From the NCBI RefSeq assembly GCF_001729765.1, contig NZ_CP017181.1, positions 3,596,001-3,660,000 on the forward strand: DNA of 64,000 bases, read 5' to 3'. The notes under the pieces are model-generated. The model was not told the origin of the DNA and searched no databases. It saw nothing but the letters and a program-made list of their open reading frames with translations. A program made the translations under genes and the position numbers. The stretch comes from Enterobacter kobei (GTDB lineage Bacteria; Pseudomonadota; Gammaproteobacteria; Enterobacterales; Enterobacteriaceae). The stretch's first letter is position 1, and each line of letters begins with the position of its first letter. This document shows positions 1 through 7,715 of the stretch, one piece after another.

Positions 1-145
1 CATTTTTATCATGACCCTCTTTTAAATCGTATATATCTAAGATGACATCAACCCCATCGCCCAAGAGCCTATCAGCTATTGCTTTAACTCTTTCTTTATG
101 AGCAGGACTACTCCAGCTATATGATATGAAAACCTTTGGTGACAT
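1..145 (-). CDS. TIR/SEFIR-domain protein, N-terminus only (cut by window edge)
   Basis: Reading leftwards from an ATG at 145, 48 residues are visible before the window ends. They start MSPKVFISYSW and continue through an amphipathic helix and a strand ending in VDVILDIYDLKEGHDK. This is the first beta-alpha-beta unit of a TIR/SEFIR fold: the FISYSW strand is box 1 and the D..DL.EG.D loop follows. A ribosome-binding site (AGAAGG) lies about 8 bases before the ATG. In bacteria such domains are often NADase or signalling effectors of anti-phage systems. The location downstream of a P2-type gpA, beside a Panacea-domain gene, fits an anti-phage role. The C-terminal part, which would define the system, is outside the window. 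Confidence 0.7.
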   Translation of the reverse strand, partial: MSPKVFISYSWSSPAHKERVKAIADRLLGDGVDVILDIYDLKEGHDKN

Positions 146-282
146 ATACAACCCTTCTTGAATTTGTTAGATGCTATCTCACAAGTTACTTCTCCTAAAA
201 TTTTTCTGCAAGTTAACATCGTCACAATAATACGTTGCAGCCTACCTACCCCAGCAACAGTTAGAAGCTTCGCTTCATGTCC

Positions 283-489
283 TCAAATATATCTTTCTAA
301 ACTAACAACTCGAAGCCTTTGAAGATGCACCTCCCGCCCGAGTTTTCGGCCTTTAATGCGCGCTCGTAGCCCCGCCACGCCTGCCCACTTTATGTAGCGG
401 TTTTCATGCGCCTGCATGACATAAGCAAAAGCCCGCCATTGCTGGCGGGCCTCATCTAGAACGATCCTCAAACGATCATGCGGATTCAT
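283..489 (-). CDS. Small basic hypothetical protein (68 aa)
   Basis: An open frame of 68 residues rich in Arg and Lys, with no membrane segment and no recognised domain. It is GC-richer than its AT-rich flanks and lies in the same direction as the neighbouring genes, between the TIR/SEFIR gene and the membrane-protein gene. I see no strong ribosome-binding site. It may be a small phage gene or a chance frame; I cannot name a family. Confidence 0.35.
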   Translation of the reverse strand: MNPHDRLRIVLDEARQQWRAFAYVMQAHENRYIKWAGVAGLRARIKGRKLGREVHLQRLRVVSLERYI

Positions 490-508
490 GCACCATAGTC
501 ATGCATGA

Positions 509-1096
509 CTACTCTTTATCTTTATTACTTTTAAATAATCCACTGACCACAAAACCAACCAAACCAACAATGCTAATCGTGCTTGTTCCAAGGAGAGCAA
601 TTATTACTTCACTGGGGGGATTACCGTCATTTTTTGCTACGTAAATGAAGACCACTAATGCAACAAAGCAACACCAGTATTGCATGAAACGGAACGTAGC
701 AGCAGCCATCTGCAAACGTAACCGATTATCGATACGTCGCCCTCTAGCCATAGCATGGTTATTCTTTGTTTTTGCTCGCAACTCGTCATTTTCGCAACTA
801 ATCCGAACAATTTCTTCTTTAGACTTTTGTATAGTCAAGGAATCAACTTGTCTTTGATGCGACAAACTCCAATAGCCTAATGCTTGAAGTTCCTCATGCT
901 CATCATCAGTAGGAGTATCAAAGGCTTGCGCCTCTTTTTGAGCTTTATCATCTCCCACATCATCATCTTCTTCTTGCGGGGAATCTTTAGAAGGCTGTTG
1001 AGGCTCAGTGGCAGTGATAGTTTTAACAAGATCGTCAATATTAGCGCTAATAGCGCCTCTAAGTATGCTTTCGAACAGATCGTTATCAATGGACAT
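509..1096 (-). CDS. Two-helix membrane protein, candidate toxin partner of the Panacea protein
   Basis: A 195-residue protein. The N-terminal half is acidic and low in complexity (residues 30-70), followed by a charged helical stretch (75-125) and two hydrophobic segments near residues 136-154 and 163-187, ending in a Lys-rich tail. That is a cytoplasmic domain anchored by a C-terminal hairpin. It lies directly downstream of the Panacea (DUF4065) gene in the same direction. Panacea proteins are antitoxins for many unrelated toxins, some membrane-acting, so this is a candidate PanT. The ATG at 1096 directly abuts the T-run of a hairpin whose 3' arm contains the only G-rich Shine-Dalgarno-like sequence. 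Function is inferred from position only. Confidence 0.5.
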   Translation of the reverse strand: MSIDNDLFESILRGAISANIDDLVKTITATEPQQPSKDSPQEEDDDVGDDKAQKEAQAFDTPTDDEHEELQALGYWSLSHQRQVDSLTIQKSKEEIVRISCENDELRAKTKNNHAMARGRRIDNRLRLQMAAATFRFMQYWCCFVALVVFIYVAKNDGNPPSEVIIALLGTSTISIVGLVGFVVSGLFKSNKDKE

Positions 1097-1120
1097 AAAA
1101 AACCCCGCTATTGAGCGGGG
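1097..1120 (-). terminator. Hairpin with T-run between the Panacea gene and the membrane-protein gene
   Basis: Arms CCCCGCT (1103-1109) and AGCGGGG (1114-1120) with a 4-base loop; on the minus strand the stem is followed by six T residues (1102-1097). It has the form of an intrinsic terminator, but the next gene's ATG follows the T-run immediately, so it may also act as an attenuator or hide the ribosome-binding site. Confidence 0.75.
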
Positions 1121-1137
1121 TCAATAATAACCTGTAC

Positions 1138-1608
1138 TTACAATCCGTTGCAAACCGGGTCACGCTTTATCAGTTTTAGATAGTAATCTTTGATACTTGC
1201 GTCACTGATTATATTCTCTCTCTTGACCATGGCTTGATACCAAGGTGTACCCGGACGGTGTGTAAACTCAGAGAGAACAACTCCAGAAAGCTTGCCATAA
1301 GTTTCGTAAACCATATCAAGCAAAGAAGCTGTTTTGCTATCTAAGGTTTCTGTTTCAATTGCAGTTGTCGGTGCCTTATCTGCAATCGGTTCAGAACGAT
1401 TGTGACGCAGAGCATAATACACGGACGGTATGACCGGACCATACCTCCACGCACACACGGGTTCTTCAAGCAAAGGCTCATTTAGAAACGCTAAGCTATA
1501 GCCATGAGCTATGTACAGCAGTTTCTGGGCCTGCATGTGAGTGAGGTCAGTCCCCTTTTTCTTTGCTCGCTCAATAAATTCATTAACGATACAAATCGGG
1601 TTATACAT
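1138..1608 (-). CDS. Panacea-domain (DUF4065) protein, likely antitoxin
   Basis: A 156-residue protein with the DUF4065/SocA-like signature: an N-terminal helix leading into MQAQKLLYIAHGYSLAF (about residues 25-41), then EEPVCAWRYGPVIPSVYYAL (48-67), and a C-terminal helix with the HRPGTPW motif. This domain occurs in GepA/SocA-like proteins and defines the Panacea antitoxins of PanAT systems. The start is well supported: TAAGGAGG lies 6 bases before the ATG. The next gene downstream, a two-helix membrane protein, is the natural partner candidate. Location next to phage replication genes agrees with prophage-carried defence or addiction loci. Confidence 0.75.
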   Translation of the reverse strand: MYNPICIVNEFIERAKKKGTDLTHMQAQKLLYIAHGYSLAFLNEPLLEEPVCAWRYGPVIPSVYYALRHNRSEPIADKAPTTAIETETLDSKTASLLDMVYETYGKLSGVVLSEFTHRPGTPWYQAMVKRENIISDASIKDYYLKLIKRDPVCNGL

Positions 1609-2016
1609 AAAACCTCCTTAGATGAGTTACGCCTCTTCGGCGTTACATCTTACGCAGACGATCATGTCGTCTACTTTGAGACTAACCGACCAGTTCAGTA
1701 TCGTCAATGCTAATCAATAGCCATGAATAGCTATGAATTGTAATGAAGATACATGATTGGCGGCGCGCGAATTATAGGTGCGTGATTTCAGCGAATCAAT
1801 ATCAAAAATGTAAACATGCTCACCAAACATCCAAAAAAGAATCCAATCAGCAAAAAACACCATCAAATTATACACCAAATCACTTTAATGGATTTTAATT
1901 CCATTAAAATCAATAAATCAGCACAAAATTCCATCAAAATAAAAATCATAACGCATTACATTGGGTGTTGTTCACCATGCTGGCGCCATAATCAATCTTG
2001 ACGCCAGCAATGTTTA
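1609..2016. other. AT-rich intergenic stretch between the Panacea gene and the DinI-like gene
   Basis: No convincing gene. It holds the promoter region of the Panacea gene (right of 1608) and a perfect 9-base inverted repeat TTTAATGGA / TCCATTAAA (1884-1892, 1900-1908). Near 1979-2006 TGGCG and CGCCA segments may form the end of the DinI-like transcript. Composition is far more AT-rich than the phage genes to the right, marking the border of the accessory locus. Confidence 0.5.
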
Positions 2017-2250
2017 TTAGTGCAACCAGCTATCGTCCTCCCAGACCTGCTGTAAAATCTCCATTACCCGCTTTTTATCTTCGTCCAGTTTTAAGCCGCT
2101 CAGCTCCAGGCCGTTAGCGCTTCCCTTACGTATGCGGATTGCCGTTTTTGGATAGAGAGGGTGCAAATTTCGGTAAAGCTCGGATTCAAGGGCTTCCAGT
2201 GTTGCCTGGCTTATCTTCTGCTCTTTATCGATCATTATTTCAATGCGCAT
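2017..2250 (-). CDS. DinI-like / Tum C-terminal-like protein
   Basis: A 77-residue protein beginning MRIEIMIDKEQ and ending in DDSWLH, with the DinI-family pattern: a beta strand, a long helix (about residues 14-30), and a C-terminal acidic helix carrying EDKKRVMEILQQVWEDDSW. E. coli DinI binds RecA filaments. In phage 186 the related Tum protein inactivates the phage repressor during SOS induction. The first ATG of the frame lies 45 bases upstream, but the family start matches the Met at 2250. The gene is downstream of a LexA-type box and one small gene, so it should be damage-inducible and may be part of a prophage induction switch. Confidence 0.8.
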   Translation of the reverse strand: MRIEIMIDKEQKISQATLEALESELYRNLHPLYPKTAIRIRKGSANGLELSGLKLDEDKKRVMEILQQVWEDDSWLH

Positions 2251-2260
2251 AAAGCCCCCT

Positions 2261-2449
2261 TTAGTTGATAACGTCCATTGCCTGACCGTAATCATGGTTA
2301 CGAATTTTCGCCATCAGCTCGTCCGTCAGTTCCGACACCCACTGGATCGCAAGGCGTTTCTCTTCTTCGCTACACTCACTAGCCGCTACAAGCTTGATAA
2401 AGAAATCAATACGCTGGAGTTTCAACGACTCCAAAAGATAGTCCTGCAT
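2261..2449 (-). CDS. Small phage protein (62 aa), first gene of the SOS-controlled pair
   Basis: A 62-residue helical acidic protein starting MQDYLLESLKLQRIDFF, with a ribosome-binding site (GGAGGG) just upstream of the ATG at 2449. It precedes the DinI-like gene by 10 bases, so the two probably form one transcript. The LexA-type box lies about 80 bases upstream. No domain is recognised; similar small frames are found beside tum/dinI-like genes in P2-like phages. Confidence 0.6.
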   Translation of the reverse strand: MQDYLLESLKLQRIDFFIKLVAASECSEEEKRLAIQWVSELTDELMAKIRNHDYGQAMDVIN

Positions 2450-2526
2450 TTTCCCTCCTATCCTCACTACGGGATAAACCAACCAGCATCCCCAGGAAGA
2501 GATGCTGATGACTGTATGCATATCCA

Positions 2527-2542
2527 CTGTTTATATATACAG
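2527..2542 (-). promoter_or_regulatory. LexA (SOS) box upstream of the DinI-like pair
   Basis: CTGT-TTATATAT-ACAG fits the CTGT-N8-ACAG consensus with the AT alternation typical of strong boxes. It overlaps a TATA-rich -10-like stretch and sits about 78 bases before the 62-aa gene. Phage 186 controls tum from a comparable LexA-repressed promoter. Confidence 0.8.
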
Positions 2543-2608
2543 TATAGGAGGATTTCGGGGTTGTAAAATATTTTTTATCAATCAATCAGATGAGTCTGTT
2601 TGCTGAGG

Positions 2609-3304
2609 TTAATCATTAACTTCACTCAGCGCCGTCATTATTGCCAGCCGCTCGGCATGGGGCAAAGCTGCGAACTTTTCGCGCCAGCGCTTCGCCTTGC
2701 GTTTGATGCGCTCCCTGTCGTTGTAATCCTTACCCGCAAAAGTGTGCGAGTAGGCTCGCCCCTCCGGGTAATTCATCCAGATTTTCTCTGTGCGCACACC
2801 GCCGCGAGTCATGGCCTGAAATTCTTTTTGGCGCCAGCCCGTTAACAGTTCGTCATAAAGCGCTGATGGGTAGCCGGACAAAATCACACTGACATTTTTT
2901 GGCAGGCTTTTAAGGCAGGCCAGCAGCCGCTCATGATCGGCAACGGTATATTCATTGCGATAACGCGCGGCACTGGTGCGCGTTTCATGCAGATAGGGAG
3001 GGTCTGAGTAAACCAGCACACGCCCGGCGGAGGAAAAATTGAAGCCCCTTAAAAACTGCACCGCATCGGCAACATCGATAAAAAGGCTATCGCCCACGGT
3101 ATCAAGGAAATCAGCATTGCCCTGGCAGAACGCCTCAACCGTCAGGGGATCAATATCAATGCCCCAATTGCGGCGGGCCGGTGGTTTACGCAACATAACA
3201 GCGCCACCGCCCAGGTGCGTCTCAATGTAGGTATCATGCGGCGGCATTTCCGCAATAATCTTTTGAAAAACACCGCTTGCGGCCTTGCTTCCCAGATAGG
3301 TCAT
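2609..3304 (-). CDS. Phage DNA adenine methylase (D12-class family)
   Basis: A 231-residue adenine-N6 methyltransferase of the Dam/D12 type. MTYLGSKA at the N-terminus starts the AdoMet-binding part, HLGGGAVML is the glycine-rich motif I, and SDPPYLHETR is the catalytic DPPY motif IV. The reading frame extends 41 codons further upstream, but the Met at 3304 begins the conserved domain. It is read in the same direction as gpA (gap about 150 bases). In P2-like phages such genes probably protect phage DNA from host restriction or modulate regulation. It differs from the second adenine methylase at 6813. Confidence 0.8.
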   Translation of the reverse strand: MTYLGSKAASGVFQKIIAEMPPHDTYIETHLGGGAVMLRKPPARRNWGIDIDPLTVEAFCQGNADFLDTVGDSLFIDVADAVQFLRGFNFSSAGRVLVYSDPPYLHETRTSAARYRNEYTVADHERLLACLKSLPKNVSVILSGYPSALYDELLTGWRQKEFQAMTRGGVRTEKIWMNYPEGRAYSHTFAGKDYNDRERIKRKAKRWREKFAALPHAERLAIMTALSEVND

Positions 3305-3455
3305 TACTGTTTTCCTCAACTCCTGATTTCGTTTTAATTCACCTGCAGCACAGTCGAAAATGACGTTACTCGATGAATGGCCAGCACTGTCATTTCTGAC
3401 GGTGAATGACGGAACGCGGTACCACACCGTCAGACCTGACCATGTTGATCACGGG

Positions 3456-5759
3456 CTATTCACGCGCTGAAAATGCACGCTTCATTCGGTTCAAAAGGTC
3501 ATCCGCCTGCTGTTTAATCTCCACAATCTGGGACGGCAGACGTTGAACACCTGCCGCAGTACGGTTTCGGACAGTAAGGCGGCCTTCTTCAACCGTTAAC
3601 ACCTGATCGCCAAAGGCAACCACCGCGCCAGAAATCAACGAACGGACCATTCCGGCACTGGCATCCACTCCACGCAGAGACAGCAGCTCACTAATTTGCT
3701 TTTCCTGCTCCGTCATAGGGCTGGCTTTTGGCCTCACTTTGACGCGCTTGTTAGTTACCCTTGCCGCGTCGCTCAGCCGCTGCGCTATCACTCGTTTTTC
3801 TTTCCGGGATAAAGAGCAAATATCCGCCCAGCTGGCACAGTCATTAATGACCGTGCCGCCAGGATCGGCGCGTTTTTCAACCTCCCGCGGCTCCCGCGTA
3901 CAGTTATTGACAGAACTCCGAGGGGCGGCGGGGCCGCCTGAAAAATCAAGGTCAAAACCTGAAACGCCGTCGGTCTGACGTTTCGGCACAATTTTGTATT
4001 TGGTAGTGCGCGTATGAATTAGCGATTCCGGCCCACGGATCGGGGAGTAAACGCCGGAAATTTTGGAGACGTCATCCCCGTAAAGGTTGCCGTTTTCGGT
4101 GACTTCATAGCTGAGGCGCACGCGCAGGAGATCACGGGGAACCAGCGGGCCACCCTGAGCACTCACGTACAAACCCCACGAGCTGCTGTCGGCGGCCTGA
4201 CGCACTGGCTCAATTTCGGGGTGCAGGACCAGCTCACGATCACCGAGGCGACGCAATTCACGCCACACAGTTACCGGCGCGCCGCCTATCTGCTGGAACT
4301 GACGGATCGCCCAGCGAGACGCCCAGGCACTTACACGGCGCGCCATCTCTTTCAGAGGCTTGCCGGTTTCATCATCCAGATCGTCATCAAGCTGATAGCC
4401 ATCAATATTTTTTGAAATGTATTTGGCGATATAGCCCGTTGCGCTGCCCTTCTCTTTCTCGATGGGTTTCATTTCGAAGCGGTTTTCAGCGGCGCCAGGC
4501 TCATTTCCATCCTCACGCATGGCGTGCTTACGAAAGATCGCTGTTGCTGGTTCGATATGCTCCGGGCGCATGAAAAGCAAGAGGTGCCAGTGTGGGGTTT
4601 CATCGTGGTGAGGCTCGACAACACGGAAACCAAACACGCGAATACCATTGCGCAGCCAGGCCGCACGCGTGCGCGCCCATACTTTGCAAAGATATTTCTG
4701 CGTTTCACGCGGTGACGCGCCGCTGTATTTGTTGTTCCGGCGCCCGTCGTACTGCATTGAGTGATATCTGGATGGAGCGGTAAGCGTGAAGAATGCCCCG
4801 GCCAGCCCGGCCTCATTCGCTAAATCTTCGAACCCGCGCATACGCGCCATCAGTTCACGGCGTCGGTTGGCTGGGCTGGCAACGCTGCCGGCCACTTTAT
4901 CAATCAGCGATACACGTTCTCCGGTGTCCTCATCTTCCAGCTCCATCGCTTTCAGAAATTCGCGGTTGGCTTTCTTTTGAGCCGTCCACTCCTGCAAACA
5001 TGGATCACTGCAGTACGGTGCAGATTTTTTGTGAACATACCCGGCAGCAACCATCAAATGCTCACGCCAGCGAGCATGCATACGGCGCAGACGATTTAGC
5101 CACCACTGCGGAGACTGTAGGCGGGCCACTGCTTTCAGTGCGTCTTCCGCCTCCAGTTCTTCTTTGCAGTAGGCCGTCCAGCACGGAACCGGCGTTTTGA
5201 GGTGATTGGCAAGAAATCCCATGCGGCCGTAACCTGACAGGGTGGCGAAATGGGGATCGGACGTGCGGGCCACCTGGAAATCAAACTCGCGGTTAAACTC
5301 GCTACCCAACAGATCAGCAAGGTTATGCGCCAGTCGTTTCAGCTCTTTTTTTCCAGCCCAAAGCAGGCGCCAGAATTGTTCACGCAGAGGCAACAAAGCC
5401 GCAGGCATCACCCCCTGCGGCAGATACTGCTCATTGACCTGATCTATACGACTCAGAACGAATCGCTCAAAGGTATTGATAAGCCAGGCATCAGCCGCTT
5501 GCTTGCCTTTACGGTCTACCTGTTCAAGTTTTTGAGCATACATACGGCGGACAAAATGAGGCAGCGAAGCCAGGCGACGACGAACCGCCCGGCTCCGGTC
5601 TGGAGCTTCATCCGTTTCTGCCAGCTCGGCAATCGACAAACGCTTGCGGTTGCCGTCCGGCGTCAGATACATGATCCCCGGCGCCGCATCGGCTTGCTTA
5701 AAACCGCCAATTGCAGGACGCGGGGCATTCCAAGCGTAGGGGAAAACGGTGTCAGACAT
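3456..5759 (-). CDS. P2 gpA-type replication initiation endonuclease
   Basis: A 767-residue rolling-circle initiator of the phage P2 gpA family, which nicks the phage origin and stays bound to the 5' end. The HUH metal-binding motif PHWHLLLF lies at residues 389-396 (His390, His392). The two-tyrosine motif YIAKY follows at 443-447, matching the paired catalytic tyrosines of P2 gpA. The length is normal for the family and no frame break is seen. Its ATG overlaps the end of the cytosine methylase gene by 8 bases, so the two are co-translated. In P2 the origin lies inside the A gene, so this one may still contain it, although no other P2 structural genes are in view. Confidence 0.9.
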   Translation of the reverse strand: MSDTVFPYAWNAPRPAIGGFKQADAAPGIMYLTPDGNRKRLSIAELAETDEAPDRSRAVRRRLASLPHFVRRMYAQKLEQVDRKGKQAADAWLINTFERFVLSRIDQVNEQYLPQGVMPAALLPLREQFWRLLWAGKKELKRLAHNLADLLGSEFNREFDFQVARTSDPHFATLSGYGRMGFLANHLKTPVPCWTAYCKEELEAEDALKAVARLQSPQWWLNRLRRMHARWREHLMVAAGYVHKKSAPYCSDPCLQEWTAQKKANREFLKAMELEDEDTGERVSLIDKVAGSVASPANRRRELMARMRGFEDLANEAGLAGAFFTLTAPSRYHSMQYDGRRNNKYSGASPRETQKYLCKVWARTRAAWLRNGIRVFGFRVVEPHHDETPHWHLLLFMRPEHIEPATAIFRKHAMREDGNEPGAAENRFEMKPIEKEKGSATGYIAKYISKNIDGYQLDDDLDDETGKPLKEMARRVSAWASRWAIRQFQQIGGAPVTVWRELRRLGDRELVLHPEIEPVRQAADSSSWGLYVSAQGGPLVPRDLLRVRLSYEVTENGNLYGDDVSKISGVYSPIRGPESLIHTRTTKYKIVPKRQTDGVSGFDLDFSGGPAAPRSSVNNCTREPREVEKRADPGGTVINDCASWADICSLSRKEKRVIAQRLSDAARVTNKRVKVRPKASPMTEQEKQISELLSLRGVDASAGMVRSLISGAVVAFGDQVLTVEEGRLTVRNRTAAGVQRLPSQIVEIKQQADDLLNRMKRAFSARE

Positions 5760-6816
5760 TCTGACACCCCATCATGTAAGCACGAACAAACGCCGTTGCA
5801 GCCTCAGCGTTTAAGGCATTTCCATATGATCGAATTCGTCCCACTCTTGAGGCAGCCCCATTAACCAGAGGCTTAAGGCCGGGTTTAACTGGCCGCCACT
5901 TACCATCTCTGCACAGGAGCCAGTCAGCAGTTCGCCAGAAGCCGTTAACCGGGCTGGTCCCGCTATCTGCGCCACCACGTCCAATCTGTCGATTGAAAGC
6001 TTCCCATTGCGCACTCTTCCTCCCTGATAACCACCCTTGCAATCTGATGCTGTTGGCGTCGGCCATCCCGCGAGGGTCGCAAAATCCTGGAGATTGGATT
6101 GCCTGCCAGCTGCTTTCCTCGCAATTACCTTGTCGGCATCCTGATAAGCATTTTTCACGTTGCTGGCTGTTGGTGTCGGCCATCCCGCTAAAAGCGCCGC
6201 TGCTTGCCCCAAACTCAGCCCAAAGCCGTTGTTCCCGTTCTTTGCCGCAAGGCGCGCCCTTCTCGACTCCAACATTTCTAAGTTCTTCGGCAAGAATTCG
6301 TTGGCTGCTGGAGTCGGCCACCCAGTAAGCTCTATCTCTGATATTCGGAGCACCGACGCTCGCAGCCGGAAACGCACACGCCCCGAAGGCATAGCCCATG
6401 GCTTCCACATCAGCTTGTACAAGGTCGATCCAGCTGTTCGCGTCAGAGCTTGCAGATTGTTCGCCAAAGACAATGACAGGGCGACACTGCCCGACCAGCC
6501 AATGCATGGCGGGCCATAGATGCCGCTCGTCAGCAAACCCTTTTCCCTGGCCTGCCGCGCTGAAAGGCTGGCATGGGCAGGAGCCTGTCCAGACAGGGCT
6601 TGCATCGGGCCATCCTGCGCGTCGCAGGGCATAGGACCAAACGCCAATCCCTGCAAAGAAGTGGACCTGCGTAAACTCTCTAAGGTCATCGGGTCGTACA
6701 TCTTCAATACTCCTTTCATCAACAATGCCAGGCATAATGCGGCCAGCGGCCATATGCACACGCAGCCGCTCAGCGGCGAACGGATCGAATTCGTTGTAAT
6801 AGGCCCACGCGCTCAC
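5752..6816 (-). CDS. Phage C5-cytosine DNA methyltransferase
   Basis: A 354-residue Dcm-family enzyme. Motif I is VHFFAGIGVWSYALRRAG (about residues 52-69), and the catalytic Pro-Cys lies in GSCPCQPFSAAGQGKG. Motif IV reads FGEQ in place of ENV, which is usual for this phage subgroup. The variable region has three short repeats of the type VAD/GMAD-[ST]NS. The C-terminus VGRIRSYGNALNAEAA is motif X. It overlaps the upstream adenine methylase by 4 bases and gpA by 8, forming a tight early operon. A second long open frame with its own ribosome-binding site lies inside this gene. Confidence 0.88.
   Translation of the reverse strand: MSAWAYYNEFDPFAAERLRVHMAAGRIMPGIVDERSIEDVRPDDLREFTQVHFFAGIGVWSYALRRAGWPDASPVWTGSCPCQPFSAAGQGKGFADERHLWPAMHWLVGQCRPVIVFGEQSASSDANSWIDLVQADVEAMGYAFGACAFPAASVGAPNIRDRAYWVADSSSQRILAEELRNVGVEKGAPCGKEREQRLWAEFGASSGAFSGMADTNSQQREKCLSGCRQGNCEESSWQAIQSPGFCDPRGMADANSIRLQGWLSGRKSAQWEAFNRQIGRGGADSGTSPVNGFWRTADWLLCRDGKWRPVKPGLKPLVNGAASRVGRIRSYGNALNAEAATAFVRAYMMGCQNV
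5811..6701 (-). CDS. Overlapping gene inside the cytosine methylase, GWPTPTA-repeat protein
   Basis: A 296-residue open frame read on the same strand as the methylase but shifted. The ATG at 6701 (MYDPMTLESLRR) is preceded, 8 bases away, by a strong AAAGGAGT ribosome-binding site that also encodes DERS of the methylase. The protein contains three GWPTP-type repeats (TGWPTPAANE, AGWPTPTASN, AGWPTPTASD) that use the same DNA as the VADSSS/GMADTNS/GMADANS repeats of the methylase. It ends with LNPALSLWLMGLPQEW. As I recall, similar frames with SPRQA, GWPTPT and NPA..LWLMGLP motifs recur beside phage methylases. Function is unknown, and protein evidence is needed to call it real. Confidence 0.55.
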   Translation of the reverse strand: MYDPMTLESLRRSTSLQGLAFGPMPCDAQDGPMQALSGQAPAHASLSARQAREKGLLTSGIYGPPCIGWSGSVALSLSLANNLQALTRTAGSTLYKLMWKPWAMPSGRVRFRLRASVLRISEIELTGWPTPAANEFLPKNLEMLESRRARLAAKNGNNGFGLSLGQAAALLAGWPTPTASNVKNAYQDADKVIARKAAGRQSNLQDFATLAGWPTPTASDCKGGYQGGRVRNGKLSIDRLDVVAQIAGPARLTASGELLTGSCAEMVSGGQLNPALSLWLMGLPQEWDEFDHMEMP

Positions 6817-7559
6817 GCCTGCACCTCATACTTCGCGGTGCGGTCATTACCGACTGCCGGATCAAATCCGAACCAGTTAGAAGATTTAGAAGTAGCGATG
6901 ATTTCCACTGCGGACTTACCATCACCGGCCGCAATACCCATATTGCGATTTGCGGTGAGGCGGTGATGGATGAAGTTTCGGTATAGGGAGCGTGTAAGCG
7001 GGGTATCGCTGTTTGAAACAATGACCGAAAAGCCCTCTGATGAGCGGCGCTCAAGAATAGATGCCAGACGATATTGATCGTCCTCTGTAAATCCGGCAGT
7101 GTGGTAATTACTAAAAGTCCCGTCATAAGGAGGGTCGCAATAAATCACATCGCCCGTCTGCAACAAAGCCAACGTTTCTTCGTAGTTAGCGCAAACAAAG
7201 GTGGCACGCTTCGCTTTCTCAGCAAATGCGCGGATTTCACTCTCAGGGAAATACGGCTTTTTATAATTACCGAAAGGGACGTTGAATACACCGCTTAGGT
7301 TGTAGCGGCATAATCCACGATAACAATGGCGGTTTAGATAAAGAAAATAAACGGCACGGTGCAGTCTGTCTAATTGCGGATCGTGGTTAAAAGCTTCACG
7401 CACACGATAATAATTTTCAGCGACAATAAAACTTTCAAAAACCGCCTTAGCAAGATTAATAAAGTTTTCTGTATCTTCTGCAATAGAACGATACAGATTA
7501 ATTAAATCTGGATTGATATCTGCGACAAGATAATGAGGATAGTCTGTTCCCATCATCAC
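6813..7559 (-). pseudogene. Dam-like adenine methylase lacking its N-terminus
   Basis: A 248-residue frame of the Dam family: ADINPDLINLY, the RYNLSGVFNVPFG region and the catalytic VIYCDPPYDGTF are present. The sequence begins MMMGTDYPHYL, which in complete relatives follows a segment of about 40 residues holding the WAGGK and FVGAGSV AdoMet-binding motifs. Those motifs are absent and the bases upstream of 7559 are unrelated, so the 5' end was lost by a rearrangement and activity is unlikely. The 3' end overlaps the cytosine methylase by 4 bases. The junction at about 7560 marks the edge of the phage block. Confidence 0.75.
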
Positions 7560-7631
7560 TGCTGTACACAGACATTAAAGTTGTCTCCTTTAACATGAAA
7601 AAGACTTTAAAGTTGTCTACTTCTTCAGATA

Positions 7632-7660
7632 GACCTACTTAACAGGATACTAAGTAGGTC
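7632..7660. repeat. Perfect inverted repeat beside the broken methylase
   Basis: GACCTACTTA (7632-7641) and TAAGTAGGTC (7651-7660) are perfect 10-base arms around a 9-base loop. Just left of it TTAAAGTTGTCT occurs twice (near 7575 and 7610). No T-run is attached, so it may be a protein-binding site or an old element end rather than a terminator. Confidence 0.55.
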
Positions 7661-7715
7661 ATCTCCTTTCTCGCGTAGCATCTCTCGACGTTCACAGCAG
7701 AGGACACGTTTCAAA

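Noticed and set aside
1816..2001. 61-codon frame in the AT-rich gap
   Set aside because: Low-complexity Ile/Lys/Asn/His composition, no ribosome-binding site and AT-driven codon use.
5250..5864. 204-codon frame antisense to gpA
   Set aside because: No recognisable motifs or start signal; it overlaps a well-supported gene in full.
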